A stretch of 64,000 nucleotides of DNA from JAJFFW01 sp965263375 (GTDB lineage: Bacteria; Pseudomonadota; Alphaproteobacteria; Caulobacterales; Parvularculaceae), in contig OZ253669.1 of assembly GCA_965263375.1 (NCBI GenBank), positions 1,240,001 to 1,304,000 of the forward strand, written 5' to 3'. The notes under the pieces were generated by a model, which saw nothing but the letters and a program-made list of their open reading frames with translations, did no database searches and was not told the DNA's origin. Positions 43,057 through 51,353 of this stretch are shown piece by piece. The translations under genes and the position numbers were made by a program. Position 1 is the first letter of the stretch, and every line of letters begins with the position of its first letter.

Positions 43057-44199
43057 ATGACAGCTCGGGCTTGGCTTTTAATTAGTTCCATCGTTATCGT
43101 CGGAGCGCTTTTGATTGCTTTGGCGACAGGTCGTCTTAATTTCCCGCCTCAAGACGAGATGCAGGCAGGTAATAAATATCGTATCGTAATTGCTACGCCA
43201 TATGAGGTTATGCGTTCCTCCGATATCAATCGATATTTTGGCGACGTTTACCGCGAAACTGCAATGACTCCAATGATCCAAGATTTAACGGTCCGATTTA
43301 GCAAGTCGTCCCGTTTTACCGTGGTCGAAAGGCATGAAACTGAACTTGCGTTTCAGCGCTATATTTCATCGGTCAGTAAAAAGGCGAAGGAGCGCAAACC
43401 TGAACCTAAACCCGATCCGTCAGAAAACCTTGTCGCTGAGGCTTCGATCTGGAGCATGCTAGATCCAGAGTTTTTAAAGAAATTTTACTCACCAGCAAAA
43501 GATCTGCGTGCAGATTATATTCTCATTGTCCACAAGGAAAGCGCCCTTTCGACCCGCAAGCATCTTAATTTGCCATCGGCTGAAGGACGCGTTCGGGTGA
43601 ACACAAAAGCCAAGGTTAAATATGACTATCGCCTTCTAGATGTACGTTCAAACCCGGCAATGGAAATTGTTGATACTGATAGCTTTTTTGCGGAAGTATC
43701 ACGCCGTTCGGGAGAAAGAGACCTCGGGCTAGAAGTCGCCTACGAGATAGATGAGGGAGTGGAAGACGAAATTGGTCGCCAGATAACGCTGAGCGTGCTT
43801 GACTTTATTTCTCCCGCAAAAGTGGCAAGTCTTATCGAAGGTGAGGGACAAGCGATTATTACACGTGGCGCATTGGATGGGTTGTTTATTGGTGATCGAC
43901 TTACGCTCTATAAGGAATTTGGCGGTGAAATCCGTGACGCAAGCAGTCGCGGGATTTCCCTTGGACGTGCGAAACGGAGTGTCGGCGCCGTGAGAGTTGT
44001 CGAGGTGGATGACAATCTTGCTTTCGTTTCCCCAGATAAGGAATCGGGTTTTTCCGGTACTATGGAGATTGGCGATATTGTTGTTTATGAGCGACAGGAC
44101 TCGTTGTCCTCGACAGCAGCTGGTCCGAGCCAGCGCCGCCTCGATAATCAAGCACGCCGTGAAAAAGACCGGCAAACTAGCGGCGGCGTACCGTTTTAA
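43057..44199 (+). CDS. Second CsgG-like protein, membrane-anchored
   Basis: The 380-aa product has one N-terminal membrane helix (WLLISSIVIVGALLIALATG) that may stay uncleaved. The body has KYRIVIATPYEVM, then FSKSSRFTVVERHETELAFQ, the CsgG pattern. A C-terminal domain (GALDGLFIGDRLTLYKE, GAVRVVEVDDNLAFV, MEIGDIVVYERQ) again recalls FlgT-C, as in the gene at 39534. GGGAGAGG precedes the start. Confidence 0.7.
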   Translation: MTARAWLLISSIVIVGALLIALATGRLNFPPQDEMQAGNKYRIVIATPYEVMRSSDINRYFGDVYRETAMTPMIQDLTVRFSKSSRFTVVERHETELAFQRYISSVSKKAKERKPEPKPDPSENLVAEASIWSMLDPEFLKKFYSPAKDLRADYILIVHKESALSTRKHLNLPSAEGRVRVNTKAKVKYDYRLLDVRSNPAMEIVDTDSFFAEVSRRSGERDLGLEVAYEIDEGVEDEIGRQITLSVLDFISPAKVASLIEGEGQAIITRGALDGLFIGDRLTLYKEFGGEIRDASSRGISLGRAKRSVGAVRVVEVDDNLAFVSPDKESGFSGTMEIGDIVVYERQDSLSSTAAGPSQRRLDNQARREKDRQTSGGVPF

Positions 44200-44280
44200 A
44201 TTGGTATTGCATAGGGAGAGGGGAAATTCGATTGTTGGGCGATGGATAGATATTAGTTCAACTTCCTTCCCAATTTAATT

Positions 44281-45144
44281 ATGGCCGACATCTTCATAAG
44301 TTATTCGAGAACGGACAAGAAACTGGTCTCTAAGCTCGTTCCAGCGCTTGAGAGGCATGGTGTAAGTGTATGGTGGGACAGCGACGTGATCGTTGGCGAT
44401 CGCTACCAAGAGCTTGTTGCGGATGAAATCCGTAATGCCAAAGCGATGGTTTTGGTTTGGTCTTCAAGATCCAGCGAATCTGAATGGGTCATGCGCGAGC
44501 GTGAGATGGCGGAGAAATTTGAGACCACAATTCTACCCGTCGCCATTGACGATACGCCGTTTCCTGAAGAGGTCATGGAGACGATCCAGGTTCTGGATAT
44601 GAAGAAGTGGCGTGGATCGCAAGACGCTAAACCAATCCTTGAGATTGCTAATAAGGTGAATGGCATCATTCCCCGTGTTAGAATCAATCCTACACTTGGC
44701 GGCATTGACGTGGCGGCGCCGGTAGGTGGTACTCTTTTTGGTCTCCGTCTAGATCGCTTTTTTTTCGGTCTTGCCGCGATTAGCGTCTTTTTTCTTATGT
44801 TGATTGATCTTGGGGCTATCTTTAAAGTTGTAAGCTCCGGAAACATTCAACCTGCCATAACGACATTGTTGCAATTAGCAGCGTGGATTAGCGCTTTGCG
44901 GCTTTTGGATAATTATGTTGATCAAAGCAAATTGAAGCGCCCTAGAATTTTTTTTACGGGCGAATTTTCTGCTAAGCTTCTTATTTCAGCGGCGATTTCG
45001 ATTGTTGTTCTTCTATTTGTTCCCTTAAAACACGCGCCGAATTTTCTCTTGTTTCTTGGGATGGGCACTCTATTTGGCCTTACAGCTCTCGTTATTGGGC
45101 GTGCCTTACTATCGAGCATAAAATTTTTGCTGGGACGAGTATAA
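44281..45144 (+). CDS. TIR-domain protein with C-terminal membrane helices
   Basis: The 287-aa product starts ADIFISYSRTDKKLVSKLVP, a TIR domain. Box-like motifs: VSVWWDSDVIVGDRYQELVA and VLVWSSRSSESEWVMREREM, in which the Glu after SEWV is the probable NAD-cleaving catalytic residue. From about residue 150 four hydrophobic segments follow. Bacterial TIR domains often deplete NAD+ or make cADPR-like signals. It ends the CsgG/COG3014/YcfL/LpoB gene run. No good Shine-Dalgarno is visible at this start. Confidence 0.88.
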   Translation: MADIFISYSRTDKKLVSKLVPALERHGVSVWWDSDVIVGDRYQELVADEIRNAKAMVLVWSSRSSESEWVMREREMAEKFETTILPVAIDDTPFPEEVMETIQVLDMKKWRGSQDAKPILEIANKVNGIIPRVRINPTLGGIDVAAPVGGTLFGLRLDRFFFGLAAISVFFLMLIDLGAIFKVVSSGNIQPAITTLLQLAAWISALRLLDNYVDQSKLKRPRIFFTGEFSAKLLISAAISIVVLLFVPLKHAPNFLLFLGMGTLFGLTALVIGRALLSSIKFLLGRV

Positions 45145-45359
45145 TTCTTGACAATCGCGCTCTGCCGCTAGGTTGGGTCTCATTAAATTAGCGTACCCTC
45201 GTGTTGGGCGCCTAATTTTATTGTTACGGTATTTATTGCAGCACCATTTTTTAAGCTTGTGCCAAAACTTGAAGCTTCTGGTTAAATTTCATTCCCCTTA
45301 TGATTAAGCTTACACGATATTTATACATCCTAAATTTTTTGAGAAATTCCTTGTAGTAA

Positions 45360-45980
45360 CTAGTTTAGTCCAGAGCGCCGGGCGATTATTCTGCAACATA
45401 GTTTTGTGCTTTGAAGAAGTTCCAGTATTCGTCTAGGGCAAAAAGGTCGCAGACATCGCCGCGGCCTTCCATAGAGCTTCAAGGGCGTCATGTTTGTTTT
45501 GATTGACGTCTCATCGATAAAAACCAGCCAGCCTGGTTCAGGCTGCATTGCCGGCTGGCGATAACAGCGCCACTCGCACTCGGTGCGCTTCACGAATGTC
45601 GGTGCGTTCTTTCCCCCACGCCAGAAGGGTTTTTTTATAACTATCCCCCTCGCGGCAAAGCAGCTTCGAAAGGTTCGACGGATCGGCTTTCACACCCCAC
45701 TCATCCTCAAGCCGGGCGGCTAGCGCAGGCACGGGGATATCCGGCTGCGCTTCGACAATGGCGATGAGAAGCGCACCGAGTGGGGGCACCGCTTGCTGCT
45801 GTTTTTCGCCCATCCGCGCGGGATCGCATCAATCGATCCGGTTTGTTCAGGCCGCTTTTGAAGACGCACCGCTGTCGACGGCGCAATCTCGAACTACGCC
45901 GCAACCGCATGCCGGGACTTGCCCGACGCCATTCCGCGAACCATCCCAACCCACATATGAAGTAAAATCGCTTTGCCCAT
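45360..45980 (-). pseudogene. Decayed IS630-family transposase
   Basis: Pieces in different frames read as one IS630 transposase. The helix-turn-helix part (45538-45813) contains LEDEWGVKADPSNLSKLLCR, and the catalytic part (45360-45593) contains GWLVFIDETSIKTNMTPL with the first Asp of the DDE triad. Frameshifts separate them. The probable start is the ATG at 45980. It lies near the right end of island B. Confidence 0.8.
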
Positions 45981-46170
45981 TGGTCACCTCCGATCAACGG
46001 GACCCACTGTTCGCCAAATAACCAAACAGTCCGCTTCATTTGAAGCGCTCGGCGCTCGAATGTTTCAAATTGGGAAGGGGTTTATGAATTTTGGTTAACG
46101 TTTAAATGGTTGCTGGCGCATTAGTTGGCGCATTTTTGAAATTTCAGAAAAATTAAACAGTAAAATCAAT

Positions 46171-46190
46171 GGTATGGACTATTCCATACC
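46171..46190. repeat. Short inverted repeat beside tRNA relic
   Basis: ggtatgg-actatt-ccatacc forms a perfect seven-base stem two bases before the attachment relic at 46193. It could be a recombinase arm site at the right end of island B. Confidence 0.6.
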
Positions 46191-46192
46191 GT

Positions 46193-46278
46193 ACTTAAAA
46201 TCTGTCGATCGTAAGATCGTGCCGGTTCAAGTCCGGGCGTCCGCACCATGAGCTGAAACCATTTGCGAAGCAAACGCA
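46193..46278 (+). repeat. Direct repeat bounding island B, right copy (tRNA-Leu 3' half relic)
   Basis: The sequence runs acttaaaa, then the tRNA-Leu 3' half through CCA at 46246-46248, then the hairpin flank. The tRNA part has one substitution (tccgggcg for tccggccg), breaking an acceptor/T-arm junction pair, and cannot form a tRNA alone. It is the right attachment site of an older, classical insertion. Confidence 0.87.
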
Positions 46279-46282
46279 GTCC

Positions 46283-46471
46283 GTGAACGCAGTCGTCGAG
46301 ACATTCTCCAAAACAATCAAAACAGAACTGATCTGGCGAACGGCGTTCCAGACCCGCCTACAAGCCACAGCTGAAATTGCTTATTATATCGACGGATTTT
46401 ATAATCCCGTCAGGCGACATTCAACATGCCGCTATCATTCACCCATTGAGTTCGAGAAAATGAAAGCTTAA
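46283..46471 (+). pseudogene. C-terminal fragment of IS3-family transposase OrfB
   Basis: The 62 codons begin NAVVETFSKTIKTELIW and end YNPVRRHSTCRYHSPIEFE, the last DDE-domain part of an IS3-family OrfB. Everything before is missing and the fragment abuts the hairpin flank at 46281, so the IS was truncated at this junction. Confidence 0.9.
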
Positions 46472-46558
46472 ACACAAAAACTCTCTCCGCTTTTCCGAAG
46501 AAAGTCCACGCAAAAAGTAGCCGTTTAATGGATAAAATTCTCACGGGAGGATAATAAC

Positions 46559-48148
46559 ATGCACGAGGCCAATACGGATCTGATCAGCCAAATCCGAACC
46601 TTAGGCGACGTTCCTCGAATTCATGCAGCGTCTCGTCCCGACGCTGTGGCGTCAAAATTTGAAGGTCGAGCGACGAGCTATGCCGAGCTCGACGCCAACA
46701 CTAACAAAGTTGCCAACGCACTCATCGCAGAAGGTGTGGCTAAAGGCACGCGCCTGGGCTATCTGGGTAAAAATTCCGATTATTATTTCGAGCTATTGTT
46801 CGGTGTTGCGAAGATGGGCGCGGTGAGCTTGCCTATTGGCTGGCGCCTAGCCGCCCCAGAGATTGCCTACATTCTCAATAATGGCGAGATTTCGCTTTTG
46901 TTCGTAGGCGCTGAGTTTGCTGAACTGGCCGAGGCCGCCGTCAAAGAAGCCGGGCGTGAGATCCGTGTGATCGCACTTGAAAGCGAAGCTGAGAACGGCT
47001 TTGTCGCCTGGCGCGATGCGCAGAGTGCTGACGCCCCCGGCGTCGAGGTCGATCCCGGGGAGGCCACTCTGCAGCTTTACACCTCCGGCACGACCGGATT
47101 TCCTAAGGGTGTGATGCTCTCCCACGACAATCTTTTGAAGATGTGGTCGCAAGCTGGCAGCATGGGATATAGCTGGTTTGAGTGGGATGATGACGAGGTC
47201 AGCCTTGTCGCCATGCCGGTTAGCCATGTGGGCGGCACCGGCTGGGGGATCATCGCATACCTTTATGGCGCGACAGCGTTCATCACGCGCGAGTTCAATC
47301 CGGCGGAAGTGCTCGAGTCGATTGCGTCAGAACGCTTGTCGAAGATGTTCATGGTACCCGCGGCCCTCAACTTTCTCATCCAAATGGCCGGTTCGCGCGA
47401 CATCGATTATTCCAACCTCAAAGTCATCTTCTACGGCGCTTCGCCGATCCCGCTCGATCTGTTGCGCGCGTGCATGGATGTGTTCAAGTGCAAGTTCGTT
47501 CAGCAATACGGCATGACTGAAGCGGCCGGCACTATCGTCTATCTGCCACCCGAAGATCACGATCCTGAAGGTAATCGCCGCATGCGTTCAGCTGGTCTGC
47601 CCATGCCGGGCGTGGAGCTGAAAATCATCGATGGCGAAGGCAACGCGCTGGGTGCTGAAGAGGTTGGCGAACTCGCTGTACGCTCACAATGCGTGATGCT
47701 GGGCTATTGGAAGAACGATGAAGCCACGGCCAAGACCTTGGATTCTGACGGCTGGTTGCGTTCTGGCGATGCGGGCTACCTGGATGAAGATGGCTATCTC
47801 TATATCCACGACCGGGTCAAAGACATGATTATCTCCGGTGCGGAGAACATCTACCCAGCCGAAGTGGAAAGTGCATTATTTGGCCATCCCGCCATCGCCG
47901 AGGTCGCAGTAATTGGTGTGCCAGACGAAAAATGGGGAGAGGCGGTTAAGGCGGTGGTTGCCCTAAAACCGGGCGCTGAGGCCAGTGAGGACAGCATTCT
48001 GGAATTCACACGTTCGCGCATTGCGGCGTTCAAGGTTCCAAAGTCTGTCGATTTCATTGATGCGTTACCGCGAAATGCGTCGGGAAAGGTCCTTAAGCGA
48101 ACGCTAAGAGAGCCTTATTGGGCGGGCAAAGAGCGTAACGTCAACTAA
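46559..48148 (+). CDS. AMP-forming acyl-CoA synthetase
   Basis: A 529-aa ANL-superfamily enzyme that activates a fatty or related carboxylic acid to its acyl-CoA through an acyl-adenylate. The P-loop-like motif is LQLYTSGTTGFPKGVMLSH (near residue 175); QYGMTEAAG (near 320), WLRSGDAGYLDEDGYLYI and DRVKDMIISGAENIYPAEVE follow; the catalytic lysine is in PRNASGKVLKRTL near the C-terminus. GGGAGG precedes the start. It is followed by a truncated GST gene. It could be a chromosomal gene trapped between island remnants or island cargo. Confidence 0.93.
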   Translation: MHEANTDLISQIRTLGDVPRIHAASRPDAVASKFEGRATSYAELDANTNKVANALIAEGVAKGTRLGYLGKNSDYYFELLFGVAKMGAVSLPIGWRLAAPEIAYILNNGEISLLFVGAEFAELAEAAVKEAGREIRVIALESEAENGFVAWRDAQSADAPGVEVDPGEATLQLYTSGTTGFPKGVMLSHDNLLKMWSQAGSMGYSWFEWDDDEVSLVAMPVSHVGGTGWGIIAYLYGATAFITREFNPAEVLESIASERLSKMFMVPAALNFLIQMAGSRDIDYSNLKVIFYGASPIPLDLLRACMDVFKCKFVQQYGMTEAAGTIVYLPPEDHDPEGNRRMRSAGLPMPGVELKIIDGEGNALGAEEVGELAVRSQCVMLGYWKNDEATAKTLDSDGWLRSGDAGYLDEDGYLYIHDRVKDMIISGAENIYPAEVESALFGHPAIAEVAVIGVPDEKWGEAVKAVVALKPGAEASEDSILEFTRSRIAAFKVPKSVDFIDALPRNASGKVLKRTLREPYWAGKERNVN

Positions 48149-48167
48149 TTATCACGGGAGGGTTTAC

Positions 48168-48320
48168 ATGACCGTTTCTCAATCATGTTTTCGTTTGATG
48201 GGGCTGGAACCATCACCCTATACAGTAAAAGTGCAGTCGTTTTTGAAGTTCAAAAACCTTCCCTATGACTGGGTAAGCCGCACGCGCAATCAGGAGAAGT
48301 TTTTTAAACAGCATGCGTAG
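48168..48320 (+). pseudogene. Truncated glutathione S-transferase
   Basis: After GGGAGGG, an ATG at 48168 opens 50 codons resembling a GST thioredoxin-fold start (GLEPSPYTVKVQSFLKFKNL, then PYDWVSRTR), ending at a TAG where the third hairpin copy begins. The GST helical domain is missing, so the gene was cut at this junction. Confidence 0.75.
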
Positions 48321-48323
48321 GTG

Positions 48324-48360
48324 CACCATGAGTTGAGACTGTTTGCGAAGCTAACGCAGA
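48324..48360 (+). repeat. Hairpin flank, copy 3
   Basis: gcaccatgagttgagactgt and the following tttgcgaag resemble the sequence after the tRNA ends at 37990 and 46245, but only gcacca of the tRNA remains and the outer stem has decayed. It marks the right edge of the mosaic region. Confidence 0.7.
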
Positions 48361-48399
48361 AGCTTTTGTTAAAATTTCGCAACATCAGCAGGCGGCATA

Positions 48400-48624
48400 A
48401 TGCAAACCGCTCAATTGCTGCTCTTAGTTCTAATGCTCATCGCGGGAATGTTCATTCCCGTGATGGCGTCTTTGAACGCAACCTTGGGGGGTAAGCTCGG
48501 CAGCCCCATGTTTGCGGTCTGCATTCTTTGCTTGGCTGGCGTCTGTCGCTGCAGTAACCCTGCTTATTGCGCTGCCGACGTCACAGGTCCCGTCAATACG
48601 CCCATTCCGACAAGAGTATATTAA
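48400..48624 (+). pseudogene. Truncated DMT-type (YdcZ-like) transporter
   Basis: The frame begins LLLLVLMLIAGMFIPVMASL then NATLGGKLGSPMFAVCIL, as in small DMT-superfamily YdcZ proteins. After about residue 45 the sequence loses hydrophobicity and ends early, so it appears frameshifted or truncated. Confidence 0.6.
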
Positions 48625-48693
48625 AATAAATATGAAGTACATTCAAAGAGGCTAGGCTTTAATAAGAGATAACAGCCTTAAGGTCTTGAAAGA

Positions 48694-48722
48694 GGGGGGG
48701 GACGTTTGATGAAATCCCCCCC
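48694..48722. terminator. G7/C7 hairpin
   Basis: ggggggg and ccccccc are separated by about 14 bases (gacgtttgatgaaat), between the DMT remnant and the 3' end of the minus-strand lipoprotein gene. A possible terminator, although no T-run follows on either strand. Confidence 0.4.
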
Positions 48723-48748
48723 ATAGGGCGCCGTGCGCAAATAGGGGG

Positions 48749-49465
48749 TTAATTGGAGCCCTCATTTAGGAAGGCGCTAAGATAGCATGCATTGTAAAAG
48801 TTTGGTTTCGTACCAATTTCGCGGTCGATGCAGCCGCGGTTATTTTCAAATGATAAGCATTGTTTGTCAGGGGTGGCGCCAACAGTTTCGAACGTTTTAG
48901 TGAACGTGGGCATGTCGTCGGTTTGTTCGATCAGTACCGGTAAACCTAGTTTTTCAGCGCAATCAGGCGCGAAAACATCGAGATGCCAGCCTTTGCGTTC
49001 ACCCCGAGAGGCAGAATAGTAGTAAATTTTCAAATATGCATCATCTTTATATTTGTAGATATGGCCACGTCCGAAGACATCGACTAACTCTTGGCCTAAT
49101 GGCGCTAGCGTCTCTTTAAAGGACGTATACGGACCAATATTGACCGCGAATAAGCTTTTTTCGGGTAAATCTTTTGGCGCTTCGTCTCCTCGTGTTGCCC
49201 AGCATTGCGCGTAAGCTTCACTGCGATCTTCGCAATAGTGCCAGATCGTGCCATTTTTAACCGGCTTTTCTTCCCAAATTCGTCCATTCATTTCGATAGG
49301 ACCGCTACGGCGTTCGGAAAGCGGCACATCTTGCTCTCCTGTATTTTCTTTCACAGTTGCTGGTTGGGACGGGGCGATGTCTTTGCTCTCATTTGCCCCG
49401 CTGCAAGCAGCAGACAGAAAGATAATTGCCGCGATTAGGCAACGCGTCATTACAAGCGCTTTCAT
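48749..49465 (-). CDS. Hypothetical lipoprotein
   Basis: The 238-aa product has a lipoprotein signal with lipobox LSAACSG. It contains several cysteines (WHYCEDRSEAYAQCW, FAPDCAEKLG, RGCIDREIG) likely in disulphides. The domain with FAVNIGPYTSFKETLAPLGQ is not a recognised family. It stands alone. Confidence 0.7.
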   Translation of the reverse strand: MKALVMTRCLIAAIIFLSAACSGANESKDIAPSQPATVKENTGEQDVPLSERRSGPIEMNGRIWEEKPVKNGTIWHYCEDRSEAYAQCWATRGDEAPKDLPEKSLFAVNIGPYTSFKETLAPLGQELVDVFGRGHIYKYKDDAYLKIYYYSASRGERKGWHLDVFAPDCAEKLGLPVLIEQTDDMPTFTKTFETVGATPDKQCLSFENNRGCIDREIGTKPNFYNACYLSAFLNEGSN

Positions 49466-49699
49466 TTTTAGTCCTCAACTCAATCAGCTTCTTAATGCCG
49501 CGCATTTTGTTGAAAATCTTTCTGAACGCAAGCCTTTTGCCGGGCAATGTCGTTTTTATTCAAGGGCTATTGTCATTTAAAATTCATACATTGGCGCCAA
49601 CGCAGATTGTTGGCGCCTTCACAGCCTTAAGAAATAAGATTTTTGCTATTTTGCTTGAAATATTTGTTTGGAATGTGGCGGCTAAATCTGGAAAAAGAA

Positions 49700-50155
49700 T
49701 TAGTGGTGAGGACTCCCGGCACCCGAATTTAAGTAGGACTTCAGGCTATCCATGAAGAAAAAGTCCCAACCTGCCTCACAAATCTCGTAACAATCCAAAT
49801 TTGGTTTTAAACCGCGATGGGTGAAAATTATCCGGCTTCCAGATTTGTTTTCTTCAATTTCAAATTGCATCACGCTGCCTAGCCATTCCGTTCGGATTGA
49901 ATCGGGCAGTCCATCATGCAGATGATTAGCGCCAACACATTCGTGTTCAACCAAGGTGTTGGGCTTTAATGTTATTGGGCGGAAAGTCCAAGACGAGTCT
50001 TTTGGGGGAAATTTAAATGTAGCAATATCGCCAATCCTCGCAAGAGGCGTGCACGAACTTGTCCACCAATTTTCAAACCCGGTGGTTACAGCCTCGTAGG
50101 CTTTTTGCGGCGAGGCGTTAACGTCCAATGTGCGGTGATAGTCTGAGTTTGTCAT
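49700..50155 (-). CDS. AHSA1/SRPBCC-family protein
   Basis: A 151-aa START-like helix-grip protein: starts YHRTLDVNASPQKAYEAVT, then FENWWTSSCTPLARIGD and GSRIIFTHRGLKPNLDCYE, ending GWDFFFMDSLKSYL. This is the Activator-of-Hsp90-like SRPBCC pattern, usually binding small hydrophobic ligands. It lies 20 bases downstream of a GST gene on the same strand, under a divergent HxlR regulator. Confidence 0.85.
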   Translation of the reverse strand: MTNSDYHRTLDVNASPQKAYEAVTTGFENWWTSSCTPLARIGDIATFKFPPKDSSWTFRPITLKPNTLVEHECVGANHLHDGLPDSIRTEWLGSVMQFEIEENKSGSRIIFTHRGLKPNLDCYEICEAGWDFFFMDSLKSYLNSGAGSPHH

Positions 50156-50175
50156 CGATTGTTACCTCGTTGATT

Positions 50176-50859
50176 TTAGGCCGCTGCTTTAGACCAATGA
50201 CCTGGCAAACTTTTTTGAAAATTTGGAATGGCCGAAATACCTTCCATCCACTGGTGAATTTGCGGGAACTGACTTTTGAGATTGACGAAGCCAAACGCCT
50301 CCATTGACTCTGGTACGACATCAATGGCGCGTTGAATGATCCGCAACTCAGGAAAAGCCACAGCGTCCGCAGCGCTTATCTGTTCACCACAAAGGAATGG
50401 AGTTTTTCTTAATCGGTCCTCAATAGACTGAATTTCCTTAAAGAGATTATTTGCAGCTTCCTTGAAGCTTTCATGCTCTTTGGGGGTCATCTCAGAAAGT
50501 TGTTTCCTTTCCACCAACAGCGGAAAAATTAAGCTATGTTGCGCTGGCCGTAAAAAGTCTTCCAAATCTGTGGTAAGCGACCAGATTGCGCCAGCTTCCT
50601 GTGGCGTGCTTCCAAATAGGGGGCGCTCTGGAAATTGGCGGTCGAGCCATGCCATAATTCCTAATGAGTCTGTGATATGTTGCCCGTTAAATTCAATCGT
50701 TGGCACTTTTCCGCGTGGGTTAATCGCCAAATATGCCTCTTGCTTATGCTCGCGCTTAGATCCTTCTAGGAAGGATATTTCAAAGTCGATTCCTTTTATG
50801 ACGAGCGCGAGTTGAACCCGCCATCCCCTTGGGGCGCCTGATATTGTGTACAATCGCAT
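50176..50859 (-). CDS. Glutathione S-transferase family protein
   Basis: A 227-aa GST: thioredoxin-like domain (RLYTISGAPRGWRVQLALVI, INPRGKVPTIEFNGQHITDS) and helical domain (about residues 90-220, with QISAADAVAFPELRII). The usual cis-Pro in KVPTI and the S in ITDSLGI for glutathione binding are present. First gene of a two-gene operon divergent from the HxlR regulator. Confidence 0.9.
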   Translation of the reverse strand: MRLYTISGAPRGWRVQLALVIKGIDFEISFLEGSKREHKQEAYLAINPRGKVPTIEFNGQHITDSLGIMAWLDRQFPERPLFGSTPQEAGAIWSLTTDLEDFLRPAQHSLIFPLLVERKQLSEMTPKEHESFKEAANNLFKEIQSIEDRLRKTPFLCGEQISAADAVAFPELRIIQRAIDVVPESMEAFGFVNLKSQFPQIHQWMEGISAIPNFQKSLPGHWSKAAA

Positions 50860-50968
50860 TTGTTACCTCTCATTTTGATTGTAGAGGCAAGGTGGATTTA
50901 TTAGTATTTTTATTCAAGTAGGCAATAAAAATGTATATAGTACTGTTTATGATACTAAGGAGGCGCTT

Positions 50969-51316
50969 ATGCTAAAAAAAAATGAAGCAATACAAACCCC
51001 TGAGGGTTTGGAATCAGCGCTTTGCCCAATGCCCGAAATTGCAAAATTAATTGGTGGAAAGTGGAAACTGATCATCCTTCAGATTCTGATTTTTCAGGGC
51101 ATGAAAAGGTTTAATGAGCTTCGCCGTCAACTTGGGTCGATCACCCAAACGATGCTAACAAACCAGTTGCGTGCGCTGGAGGCTGACGGGCTCGTTCACC
51201 GAAAGGTTTACCCCGAAGTCCCGCCGCGTGTTGAATATACAGCGACGCAACGGGCGAAAGCGCTAGAGCCAATGTTTAAGGAAATGCATCATTGGTGGCT
51301 GTCCAATCAGAAGTGA
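50969..51316 (+). CDS. HxlR-family transcriptional regulator
   Basis: A 115-aa winged-helix regulator with ALCPMPEIAKLIGGKWKLII (the conserved Cys and GGKW), FNELRRQLGSITQTMLTNQL and VHRKVYPEVPPRVEYTAT. HxlR proteins often sense reactive electrophiles through the N-terminal cysteine. It is divergent from the GST/SRPBCC pair over a 109-base AT-rich gap, so it probably controls them. Confidence 0.93.
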   Translation: MLKKNEAIQTPEGLESALCPMPEIAKLIGGKWKLIILQILIFQGMKRFNELRRQLGSITQTMLTNQLRALEADGLVHRKVYPEVPPRVEYTATQRAKALEPMFKEMHHWWLSNQK

Positions 51317-51353
51317 TCCGACTAAGTGGTGTGCTGATGTTTCTGCGCACTCA

